From: Phycisphaerae bacterium
GTDB taxonomy: Bacteria; Planctomycetota; Phycisphaerae; UBA1845; Fen-1342
DNA: 6,939 nt
Direction of reading: 5' to 3'
Assembly (NCBI GenBank): GCA_020058145.1
Contig: JAGVEP010000521.1
Coordinates: 1 to 6,939, forward strand
Part shown: in pieces, positions 1-5,852 of the stretch
How the letters are laid out: every line of letters begins with the position of its first letter
Numbering within the stretch: the stretch's first letter is position 1
Program-made: the position numbers and the translations under genes
Notes under the pieces: generated by a model
What the model was told of the DNA's origin: nothing
The model's database searches: none
The model's input: only the letters and a program-made list of their open reading frames with translations

Positions 1-84
1 CCTATTTCTCAGCTATTTTCCGAGATGCGCCACGCCGCCGGCAGCGACGCCGATCACAACCAGTTGCTGTTATTCAAGTTATGA
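1..84 (+). CDS. possible C-terminal end of an unidentified protein (partial)
   Basis: Frame 1 is open from the left edge to a TGA at 82-84 and would encode the last 27 residues of a protein, ending ...NQLLLFKL. Codon choice in the middle (GCC GCC GGC AGC GAC GCC) fits the GC-rich genes of the window, and a gene end here would sit convergent to the PDZ gene. The two other plus frames are also open over this short stretch, so the frame is not proven. The fragment is too short to assign to a family. Confidence 0.35.
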   Translation, partial: PISQLFSEMRHAAGSDADHNQLLLFKL

Positions 85-100
85 CCGGACAGTACTGATC

Positions 101-121
101 CAAAATCTAAAATCCAAAATC
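101..121. repeat. three tandem AT-rich heptamers
   Basis: The stretch is three copies of a 7-base unit, CAAAATC, TAAAATC, CAAAATC, differing only at the first base. It lies in an AT-rich spacer (about 85-162) inside an otherwise strongly GC-rich window, between the possible gene end at 84 and the stop codon of the PDZ gene at 163. It resembles the short tandemly repeated heptanucleotides (STRRs) described in cyanobacteria. No function is visible. The rest of the spacer holds only a weak 5-base stem (127-131 with 137-141). Confidence 0.6.
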
Positions 122-162
122 GGACCGGTGTTTCTCACACCTGATGTGTCGGACCAGCACTC

Positions 163-1560
163 CTACTCCAGCAGCCCCTTGACCTGTTCATAGAGTTCCG
201 GTTCGGCGGCCTTGAACGCTTCCTGGCTCTTGAATTGGTAGGTCACCTCGCCGCCTTCCTTCGCCACCACGACGGTGAGGCTGCCATCGTCGTGCGCGCG
301 GACGAGAAGTTTCTCGTTTGGACTCTGCTGCGCACTAGTATCGCGGTGTCGGATTTCCATGCGGCGGGTTTCGCGAACACGCCCACCGGAGGGCTGATGC
401 GCTCGCTCCAGCGCCTGTTCGCGGGCCGCGGCGGCTTCCTTGCGGGCGTCACGCGCGCGCTCGAGCGCGTCCTTCACCTTCTTTTCGACATCGATTTGGT
501 ATTCGCGCCGCAGCGCCTCGCGGGAGGCGTTGGGGGCGTACCACCGGAATAGCTTGGGCGACCCGCCGTCGTGATGGCGGTAGAGTTCATAGGCTGGCAG
601 GTCGGCTCTTCGGAGTGCGTCGGCATTGTCATACGTTGCGGTAGACTCTTCGCCGTCCGCGTCCTTCCGCGTGACCTGGATCTTGCCGTCGGCCTCGCGG
701 ACGATCGTGGTGGACTGCCCGTCGTCCTCGACGTTAACGCGGACCTCGATCTTGGCGCGGCCGTGAGCGGCGCCGCTGTCCGCCTCGTCATTCCATTCGA
801 AGCTATCAGCCGCGGGCGCCTCTTCATCTTCATCCTCCTCGATCATCGGTGCGTCCGGCGCGCCGTGCATTTCCAGCTTCTCGTGGAACTCGTGCAGGGC
901 ATCCGCCCAACCCGGCATCGGCCCCAGGTCGCGCAGCATCCAGCGCCCGTCCGGGCCGTGCTTCAGCGTCAGGCCGCGCAAATTGATCGCGTCCGCCATC
1001 GGCCCTTCCTCGGGTTCTTCGTACTTGAGCTTCAGGTCGCCACCCGCGGGCCGTTCGACCGGTGTAATCTCCAATTCCTGCGGCTTGCCCTGCCGCACGA
1101 CCGTCAGCTTGGCGGGCTTGCCGGATTCGGCTTTCGCGACCGCGGCCACGAGTTCCTGCGGCTGATTCACGTCGCTGCCGGCCAGGCCGACGACCACGTC
1201 GTAGCGCTGCAGGCCGGCCTTGTCCGCCGGGCTATCCTCGACGACGTTCGCAATCATCACGCCGTGCTCGCCGATGTGAGCCGCCAACGGGGCCGGCACC
1301 GGCGTGAGTCGCACGCCTATCCAGATTTTTGGAGCCTTCTCGCCGTCGTCCTTGACGACGACGACTTTGCGCACGGTCGTGGCGTCGTCGTCGCCGGCGT
1401 GCGCGACGACGCGGACGACAACGGATTGGTCGCCGTCCTGCCCGCCGTGCAACACCCTGACCTGCGGCAGTTCGTCGCAGTCCCTGAGCTGCTCCGCGGC
1501 CAGCAGGATCTGTGCCGGCAACGGGGACAACAGCACCGCCAGGAAGACACTCGTAAACAT
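163..1560 (-). CDS. secreted PDZ-domain protein of unknown function, third gene of the sigma-factor operon
   Basis: This 465-residue protein starts with a signal-peptide-like segment (MFTSVFLAVLLSPLPAQILLA, residues 1-21), so it probably acts outside the cytoplasm. Residues 77-168 form one PDZ domain: the WIGVRL stretch corresponds to the carboxylate-binding loop, followed by GVMIANVVEDSPADKAGLQRYDVVVGLAG. No protease catalytic domain is present, unlike in DegP, DegS or RseP. An acidic linker follows (234-263, rich in Glu/Asp), then a beta-rich segment (271-330), a charged Ala/Arg/Glu helix likely to be a coiled coil (346-388), and a second segment resembling the first (417-465). An in-frame ATG exists at 1611, but the start at 1560 has AAGGAG six bases upstream and puts the signal peptide at the N-terminus. 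The gene lies 54 bases downstream of the anti-sigma-like gene and is probably cotranscribed. The PDZ call is firm; the role in signalling is inferred from the neighbours. Confidence 0.88.
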   Translation of the reverse strand: MFTSVFLAVLLSPLPAQILLAAEQLRDCDELPQVRVLHGGQDGDQSVVVRVVAHAGDDDATTVRKVVVVKDDGEKAPKIWIGVRLTPVPAPLAAHIGEHGVMIANVVEDSPADKAGLQRYDVVVGLAGSDVNQPQELVAAVAKAESGKPAKLTVVRQGKPQELEITPVERPAGGDLKLKYEEPEEGPMADAINLRGLTLKHGPDGRWMLRDLGPMPGWADALHEFHEKLEMHGAPDAPMIEEDEDEEAPAADSFEWNDEADSGAAHGRAKIEVRVNVEDDGQSTTIVREADGKIQVTRKDADGEESTATYDNADALRRADLPAYELYRHHDGGSPKLFRWYAPNASREALRREYQIDVEKKVKDALERARDARKEAAAAREQALERAHQPSGGRVRETRRMEIRHRDTSAQQSPNEKLLVRAHDDGSLTVVVAKEGGEVTYQFKSQEAFKAAEPELYEQVKGLLE

Positions 1561-1566
1561 AATGCG

Positions 1567-1572
1567 CTCCTT
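1567..1572 (-). promoter_or_regulatory. ribosome binding site of the PDZ gene
   Basis: On the minus strand this reads AAGGAG, six bases before the ATG at 1560. It is the strongest Shine-Dalgarno match in the window and decides the start in favour of 1560 over the in-frame ATG at 1611, which would place 17 polar residues before the hydrophobic signal segment. Confidence 0.75.
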
Positions 1573-1614
1573 CACGTGCGGAAAACCGCAAATTGAATTC
1601 AGGCCGTCCAAGGC

Positions 1615-2163
1615 CTAAAAATCTCGATGCACCGGAATCGCGTGCGTTCGCACACGATCCACCTGAATAATGCGGTACACACCCGGTTCGTCGCCGGGCA
1701 CGATGATCCACTGCCGCTCAACGCCGCGCACCCGGACGGTGGGGCGCTCGTAAGTCGTTGGAACCGGCTCAACCGTGTCTCTCTGCGGCGTGGTCGGCGC
1801 AAACCAGGACACCGGCGCTGCCGCTTGCCGGAACGGGGTGGAGGCCGGGCCGGACCCTGGAGGACGCGGGTGCAGCCAGGCGAAGGCGGCCAAACAAGCG
1901 GCGGCCGCCACCGCCGTGACCTTCCCGGCCCGGGTCCACCACCGCACCGGCAGCGGATACGTTCGCGGCTGACGCTGCCGCATCGTCGCCCGCAGCGCGT
2001 CGCCCACCGCCTGGTCCAGACGGCGATAGTCCTCGAACGCGGCGCCAACTTGCGGGTGCTCGCGGCAAAGCGCTTCACACAGTGCGCGTTCCGCCGGCGT
2101 CGCCTCGTCGTCCAGCACGCGGGAGAACAGGTGTTCCAGTCTTTCGTTGGTCGTCGTCGTCAT
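1615..2163 (-). CDS. single-pass membrane anti-sigma-factor-like protein
   Basis: The predicted protein has 182 residues. Residues 7-60 are a helical cytoplasmic domain (LEHLFSRVLDDEATPAERALCEALCREHPQVGAAFEDYRRLDQAV...) of the type found in anti-sigma factors. One transmembrane segment follows at about 80-97, and then a Pro-rich extracytoplasmic part ending IPVHRDF. The classical zinc anti-sigma motif (HxxxCxxC) is absent; only Cys29 and Cys33 occur, spaced CxxxC. The start at 2163 overlaps the sigma-factor stop as ATGA, indicating translational coupling. The longer frame to 2277 would lie wholly inside the sigma gene and is unlikely. The start is followed by ACG ACG ACG ACC, giving MTTTT. 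The role is inferred from the pairing with an ECF sigma factor plus the topology; I see no named family match. It would hold the sigma factor at the membrane until a signal arrives. Confidence 0.75.
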   Translation of the reverse strand: MTTTTNERLEHLFSRVLDDEATPAERALCEALCREHPQVGAAFEDYRRLDQAVGDALRATMRQRQPRTYPLPVRWWTRAGKVTAVAAAACLAAFAWLHPRPPGSGPASTPFRQAAAPVSWFAPTTPQRDTVEPVPTTYERPTVRVRGVERQWIIVPGDEPGVYRIIQVDRVRTHAIPVHRDF

Positions 2164-2726
2164 GGCTCGACCTTGCCCTGTAACATCTCGCGCAGCAACC
2201 GCCGCGCGCGAACCAGCCTCGTTTCTACCGTCTCCACGGAGAGGCCCAGCACCTGGCCGATCTCCGCATAGTTCCAATCTTCCAGGTGCCGTAACACGAA
2301 CGGCTCGCGATACAGCGCGGGCAGCGACTGTACCGCACCGACGAGCGTCGCCTGAAGCTCACCGCGCGCCACGGCCGCGAGTGGTCCCGGCTGTCGCCGG
2401 TCGAGCGGTGCCGCGTGGTCGTCCAGCGGCGTGAAGCGGGAGCGTCGTCGCTTATCCGCCATGCTGCCGTCGAGTGCCGTGTTCCGGGCGACCGAGTACA
2501 GCCAGGCCCGGAACTGCTCCGGGTTCTCGAGCGTGTCGAGTCGTTCCCAAACACGTGTCCAGATTTGCTGAACCAAGTCATCGACCAACTCGCTGCGCGC
2601 CGTAACCGCGTAAATCGCGCTGCGCACCCAGGCGTCATGATCGCGCACCAGTCGGGCGGCGGCCCCCGGCTCACCACGCCGGGCTCGTGCGATCCGTTCT
2701 CGCATTGTCTCGGCGTCAGCCGTCAT
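2160..2726 (-). CDS. ECF-type RNA polymerase sigma factor (sigma-70 family)
   Basis: With the start used here the protein has 188 residues, a typical ECF length. Region 2 covers about residues 24-95 and contains the core-binding and -10-recognition helices (DDLVQQIWTRVWERLDTLENPEQFRAWLYSVARNTALD). After a linker, region 4 covers about 124-184, with the helix-turn-helix in LYREPFVLRHLEDWNYAEIGQVLGLSVETVETRLVRARRLL, which recognises -35 elements. There is no C-terminal extension. The ATG at 2735 is an alternative start three codons upstream, but AGGTGA abuts it directly, whereas it stands nine bases before the ATG at 2726, so 2726 is preferred. The stop overlaps the anti-sigma-like start (ATGA). 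The gene heads the operon and is divergent from the M42-like peptidase. Autoregulation is usual in such operons, but I found no clear ECF promoter. Confidence 0.93.
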   Translation of the reverse strand: MTADAETMRERIARARRGEPGAAARLVRDHDAWVRSAIYAVTARSELVDDLVQQIWTRVWERLDTLENPEQFRAWLYSVARNTALDGSMADKRRRSRFTPLDDHAAPLDRRQPGPLAAVARGELQATLVGAVQSLPALYREPFVLRHLEDWNYAEIGQVLGLSVETVETRLVRARRLLREMLQGKVEP

Positions 2727-2735
2727 GCTCGCCAT

Positions 2736-2741
2736 TCACCT
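2736..2741 (-). promoter_or_regulatory. ribosome binding site of the sigma-factor gene
   Basis: On the minus strand this is AGGTGA, nine bases before the ATG at 2726 and directly adjoining the alternative ATG at 2735. The spacing favours the shorter product. Confidence 0.5.
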
Positions 2742-2762
2742 ATACTGGACGGGACGCGGACC

Positions 2763-2795
2763 ACTGCCCGACAGGAATTCGAGCCCGCGGGCAGT
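2763..2795. repeat. inverted repeat in the divergent intergenic region
   Basis: ACTGCCCG (2763-2770) is exactly repeated in inverse as CGGGCAGT (2788-2795), with 17 bases between. The half-site centres are 25 bases apart. It lies between the sigma-factor start and the M42-like peptidase start, where an operator could affect either gene. A GC-rich palindrome GCCCGCGGGC (2783-2792) overlaps the right arm. Binding of a regulator is an inference; a hairpin in the transcript or chance in GC-rich DNA are alternatives. Confidence 0.4.
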
Positions 2796-2801
2796 TCATT
2801 T

Positions 2802-2830
2802 TTGCATCCCAGCGGCCAGTGACGTACCAT
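2802..2830 (+). promoter_or_regulatory. possible promoter of the M42-like peptidase gene
   Basis: TTGCAT (2802-2807) and TACCAT (2825-2830) are separated by 17 bases, the ideal spacing for a housekeeping sigma-70 promoter. The hexamers match the consensus at 3 and 4 of 6 positions. The site lies about 40 bases upstream of the ATG at 2872. A better isolated -10 (TATACT, 2741-2746) lies further upstream but has no visible -35. Confidence 0.3.
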
Positions 2831-2831
2831 T

Positions 2832-2845
2832 CCCCGCTTGCGGGG
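2832..2845. repeat. small GC-rich hairpin in the peptidase leader
   Basis: CCCCGC (2832-2837) and GCGGGG (2840-2845) are inverted copies with TT between, so RNA would fold as at least a 5-base-pair stem with a tetraloop. It stands 15 bases before the GGAG of the peptidase gene. It might affect translation or may be a chance product of GC-rich sequence. Confidence 0.35.
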
Positions 2846-2871
2846 GGCGGTGCCTCACACGGAGACCGTTG

Positions 2872-3987
2872 ATGGCGTTACCAAGAATCCTCAAGGACCT
2901 GTTCACTCTACCCACGGCGAGCTTCCGCGAGTCCGCCGTCTTGGATTATTTGGCGGACGCGTGCGGAAAACTCGTCGGCGTCCAACTCAAGTACGACCGC
3001 TACGGCAATTTGCTCGCGCACTATCGGCGCGGTTCGCAGAAAATCCCCCCGCTCGCGTTCGTGGCCCACACCGACCATCCGGGCTTCGTGGCGCTCGAAA
3101 TGGTCGATAATCACACGCTCCGAGCGGCATTTCGTGGGGGCGTACGTCCGGAGTTTTTTGCAGACGCAAAGGTCCGTTTGTTCGACGGCGCGGGTTGGAT
3201 CAAAGGTCGGGTGCTCGAAATCACGCAGCAAAGCCCGCCCCCGGCCGGGGGTGGGCCTTCGCGCCCGGAGGAGGTCCTTGTCCGTGTCCGCGGGACCGTC
3301 GAACCGGGCGCGCCCGGAATGTGGGACCTCCCCGATCCAGTTCTGCGTGGCGATCGCGTGCTTGCACGCGACTGCGATGACCTCGCCGGGGTCGGCGCCA
3401 TGGTAACCCTGCTCCAGCGGCTCGTCCGCAAGCACGCACGGGGCGAAGTGTACTGCTTGTTCACACGTGCCGAGGAGCTCGGTTTTATCGGAGCTTTGGG
3501 CGCGGCACGGGCTGAGACGCTGCCGAAACACATGCGGGTCATCTCGGTCGAAACTAGCAGCGCGCTGCCGCACGCCCCGATCGGTGGCGGCGTGATCATC
3601 CGCGTTGGGGACCGGTCGGCGGTGTATCCCCCCGAACTGACTTCGTTCTGCCTGCGCGTCGCACAGCAGCTCGCGAAACGGCGGCGGGGATTCGCGTTTC
3701 AGCGCAAGCTGATGGACGGCGGCGCGTGCGAGGCCAACGCGTTTCTCGCGCACGGCTACACCGCCACGGGCATTTGCCTGGCGCTGGGGAATTACCACAA
3801 CATGGATATCGCGCGCCGGAAGATCGGCAGCGAGTACGTGAGCTTGCGAGATTGGCAGGGGATGGTGAACCTGTTCGAGGCGCTGGTGCTCGATGAACAG
3901 GGGCCGGACGTCGGCGACACGTCGCTGGCCGAGCGGCTCGACAAGTTGTTCAAGAAGTACGAAACACAATTGGAGGCACGAGAGTAG
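2872..3987 (+). CDS. M42-like zinc metallopeptidase (aminopeptidase / cellulase M family)
   Basis: This 371-residue protein belongs to the co-catalytic metallopeptidases of the M42/M20 type. Visible in order are AHTDHPGF (His66, Asp68), RDCDDLAG (bridging Asp169 or Asp170), TRAEELGFIGA (the Glu201-Glu202 pair, one being the general base), VETSS (Glu227 at the usual Asp/Glu ligand position), MDGGACEANAF, and LGNYHNM (His309). Family members remove N-terminal residues from peptides in the cytoplasm using two metal ions; substrate choice cannot be read here. Motifs are offset from textbook M42 (HTDHPGF where HxDExGF is usual), so M42-like is safer than a named enzyme. The frame is open upstream to 2725, but the ATG at 2872 has GGAG at 2861-2864 with good spacing, and the product then begins like the family. 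Residues 121-131 (SPPPAGGGPSR) form a Pro/Gly loop encoded by a palindrome. No signal peptide is visible. The next gene starts 2 bases after the stop. Confidence 0.88.
   Translation: MALPRILKDLFTLPTASFRESAVLDYLADACGKLVGVQLKYDRYGNLLAHYRRGSQKIPPLAFVAHTDHPGFVALEMVDNHTLRAAFRGGVRPEFFADAKVRLFDGAGWIKGRVLEITQQSPPPAGGGPSRPEEVLVRVRGTVEPGAPGMWDLPDPVLRGDRVLARDCDDLAGVGAMVTLLQRLVRKHARGEVYCLFTRAEELGFIGALGAARAETLPKHMRVISVETSSALPHAPIGGGVIIRVGDRSAVYPPELTSFCLRVAQQLAKRRRGFAFQRKLMDGGACEANAFLAHGYTATGICLALGNYHNMDIARRKIGSEYVSLRDWQGMVNLFEALVLDEQGPDVGDTSLAERLDKLFKKYETQLEARE
3233..3256. repeat. near-perfect 24-base palindrome inside the peptidase gene
   Basis: The arm GCCCGCCCCCGG (3233-3244) is followed at once by CCGGGGGTGGGC (3245-3256), its reverse complement except for one position (3237 G opposite 3252 T, which can still pair as G-U in RNA). 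It is translated as part of the Pro/Gly-rich loop at residues 121-129 of the peptidase, away from the metal-binding motifs. It resembles a palindromic repeat element tolerated in frame. Confidence 0.65.
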
Positions 3988-3989
3988 GC

Positions 3990-4541
3990 ATGTCCAGCGT
4001 TTTGTTGACCTGCGTTCTGATCGTCGTGGCCCGCGTGGCGGACGTATCGCTCGGCACGATCCGCACGATCATGACCATTCAGGGCCGTCGGGCGCTGGCG
4101 ATCTCGCTGAGCGTCTTCGAGCTGCTGATCTGGGTCTTCGTTGTCTCCCGCGTCATTCGCGACATCGGCGAGCAACCGGCCTACGGCCTGGCGTACGCGC
4201 TCGGCTTTGCCTTGGGCACGTTCGTGGGTATGACGATCGAGCAGCGGCTGGCTCTCGGCCGCCAGGTCGTGCGGATCTTCACGCGCCAGGGGCCGGAAAT
4301 GGCTGCGGCCTTTCGCGAGGCCGGGTACGTAGTGACGCAATTCGACGGCTACGGGCGGGACGGCCCGGTGCAGGAACTGTTCATCGAAGTCGGGCGGCGA
4401 GAGGCCCACAAGGTCGTGGCCCAAGCGCGGACGCTCGACGCGAAATGCTATTACATGGTCGACGACATCCGCGAGGCCTCATCCGGGACGGCCCGCCGGC
4501 ACGCGCATAATGGGCTGCGAAGCGCGGGGAAGAAAAAGTGA
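3990..4541 (+). CDS. UPF0316 family membrane protein (DUF5698 plus DUF2179 domains)
   Basis: This 183-residue protein has the complete architecture of the UPF0316 family. Three transmembrane segments at about 3-20, 35-56 and 64-84 are followed by a soluble DUF2179-type domain at about 93-165. Recognisable family stretches are RVADVSLGTIRTIMTIQGRR (15-34), FELLIWVFVVSRVI (43-56) and AYALGFALGTFVGMTIEQRLALG (68-90). Length is typical for the family. The molecular function is unknown; the C-terminal domain is expected on the cytoplasmic side. It starts 2 bases after the peptidase stop, with GGAGG inside the end of that gene, so the two are almost certainly cotranscribed and translated together. 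The C-terminal tail after residue 165 is basic (ending GKKK) and beyond the conserved domain. Confidence 0.88.
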   Translation: MSSVLLTCVLIVVARVADVSLGTIRTIMTIQGRRALAISLSVFELLIWVFVVSRVIRDIGEQPAYGLAYALGFALGTFVGMTIEQRLALGRQVVRIFTRQGPEMAAAFREAGYVVTQFDGYGRDGPVQELFIEVGRREAHKVVAQARTLDAKCYYMVDDIREASSGTARRHAHNGLRSAGKKK

Positions 4542-4558
4542 GGCGAAGCGCGTAGAAT

Positions 4559-5848
4559 ATGCGCGTGCGCAAGTGGCTGATCGCGTGCGTCTGCCTGCTC
4601 CTGATTCTGCCGCTGCTGGGGTGGCTCTGGCAGCAACTCGGTCCGCGGGGGCCGGTGCCGACGGTCGACCCCATCGTGCGCTGGAATGCCGAGCATGCGC
4701 AATTAGAGGACAATGCCGCCGACCTCTATCACGCTGCGTTTGAGCGCTTAGTCGGGAAGAAGCACCCCGCCTGGCGGGAGATGCATCGCCTACCCTCGGC
4801 TCCGGTCCCTCCGGAATCTGCGGCCTGGGTCGAGCAGAACCAGGACGCACTCGAACTGGCACGGCAGGCGGCCCAGCGCCGGCATTGCTGGTTTGTGTTG
4901 GAACGCAACCCAAACGGCGATCTAAATCCGTCACACCTGTCGCACATGCGCGCTCTAGCCAAGCTGCTGCATTGGCGGATTCTCGTTGCAGTCCAGCAGC
5001 ACGACGCTGCCACGCTCGTGGATTCGGCCACCACGATTGACCGCATTGCCCGCCATGCGCACGAGTCGGCTCCGGACCTCGTCAACTCTGTCATGGCTAC
5101 GTCCATGAAGGCGATGGCCCTTGATACTGTCCTGCAGCCGATGTTGTGGCCGGAAATGTCGCCTGCAGATCGCGCGGCTTATCTCGCGGGGCTGGCGCCG
5201 ATTTTCGAGCCCCCGCCCCCGCTCACCAGCGTGCTGGCCGGCAAACAGGAACTCGACTTGTGGATGTACGCGGCAGGCCCGGCGGTGCCGTGGCAAATGA
5301 GGTTCCTCGCCGCGCCCGCGCGGGTCGCGGGCGAGCTCGAGCGGTACTTCCACCCGTTCCGGGAGTTGGCTGGCGTGCCGGTCGAGCAAGCGTGCGATCC
5401 TGGCAATCCGCTCGTCGGGCAAGTGCATGCGCTGGAGAACGAGCCAATAACGAAGTGGAACATCCCGCGGATGTTTGCCCACATCCTGCTTCCCAGTATG
5501 TCGCGCGTGCTGTTTTTGCGCGCGCGGTTCATTGCCGAACAGCGCGGCGCTCACACCGTGCTCGAACTCTTCGCCTACCACGACCGCACCGGTGCACGGC
5601 CCGATTCGCTCGAAGCGCTCGCGGGCGACTTCAAGATCGACCCCTTCAGCGGCAAGCCGTTCATTTATTGCCGCACCGACGACGGTTTTACGCTTTATTC
5701 GGTGGGCGTGGATCGACAAGACAACGGTGGGCGGCACGATCCGCGGTTCGGCGAGGATCGAACAGACAGCGACTACGTGATCTGGCCGATCCCGGAACGC
5801 CAAGCCACGTCGGCGCCGGCCCCCTCGCCGGAACAGCTTCCAAAGTGA
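4559..5848 (+). CDS. membrane-anchored protein of unknown function with a GspG-like C-terminal tail
   Basis: I do not recognise a named family. The 429-residue product starts with a basic N-terminus and one hydrophobic segment (residues 5-25), which fits a signal anchor with the rest outside the cytoplasm. Residues 40-330 are mostly predicted helical, rich in Ala, Leu and His, with no catalytic motif that I can name. The end is distinctive: LELFAYHDRTGARPDSLEALAGDFKIDPFSGKPFIYCRTDDGFTLYSVGVDRQDNGGRHD... (335-394) resembles the C-terminal half of type II pseudopilins of the GspG type, where DPxGxPxxY and YSxGxDxxxxG recur. A pilin-type prepilin cleavage site is not evident. Similar long proteins with this tail are frequent in Planctomycetota. 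The ATG at 4559 lies 17 bases after the UPF0316 stop, with only a weak Shine-Dalgarno (GAGG about 15 bases upstream). Cotranscription is likely but a functional link is not shown. Confidence 0.8.
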   Translation: MRVRKWLIACVCLLLILPLLGWLWQQLGPRGPVPTVDPIVRWNAEHAQLEDNAADLYHAAFERLVGKKHPAWREMHRLPSAPVPPESAAWVEQNQDALELARQAAQRRHCWFVLERNPNGDLNPSHLSHMRALAKLLHWRILVAVQQHDAATLVDSATTIDRIARHAHESAPDLVNSVMATSMKAMALDTVLQPMLWPEMSPADRAAYLAGLAPIFEPPPPLTSVLAGKQELDLWMYAAGPAVPWQMRFLAAPARVAGELERYFHPFRELAGVPVEQACDPGNPLVGQVHALENEPITKWNIPRMFAHILLPSMSRVLFLRARFIAEQRGAHTVLELFAYHDRTGARPDSLEALAGDFKIDPFSGKPFIYCRTDDGFTLYSVGVDRQDNGGRHDPRFGEDRTDSDYVIWPIPERQATSAPAPSPEQLPK

Positions 5849-5852
5849 CCGG

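Noticed and set aside
127..141. Terminator for the possible plus-strand gene at the left edge
   Set aside because: GGTGT and ACACC can pair over a 5-base loop, but the stem is short and no T-tract follows.
1340..1430. CGTCGTC-rich stretch as a tandem repeat or binding array
   Set aside because: It is codon-driven low complexity encoding runs of Val and Asp (VVVV, DDD) near the N-terminus of the PDZ protein, without a regular period beyond the triplet.
571..1596. Long plus-strand open frame of 341 codons opposite the PDZ gene
   Set aside because: It is antisense to a gene with a signal peptide, a recognisable PDZ domain and a strong ribosome binding site. The translated frame has no family features and reflects GC-rich codon bias.
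1601..1616. AGGCC-6-GGCCT hairpin between the anti-sigma-like and PDZ genes as a terminator
   Set aside because: The stem is only 5 base pairs and no T-run follows on the minus strand. It is more likely a chance feature, so the three genes are kept as one operon.
2736..2871. ECF-type autoregulatory promoter for the sigma operon
   Set aside because: A GAAC element and a GTC element occur on the minus strand, but about 21 bases separate them, longer than the usual ECF spacing, so the match is not convincing.
2908..3969. Minus-strand open frame of 353 codons opposite the M42-like peptidase
   Set aside because: The plus strand carries all the metallopeptidase motifs; the antisense product is His/Arg-rich without any recognisable domain.
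4955..5803. Minus-strand open frame of 282 codons opposite the unknown membrane-anchored gene
   Set aside because: The plus frame has a membrane anchor and a GspG-like tail and fits the operon spacing; the antisense frame has neither.
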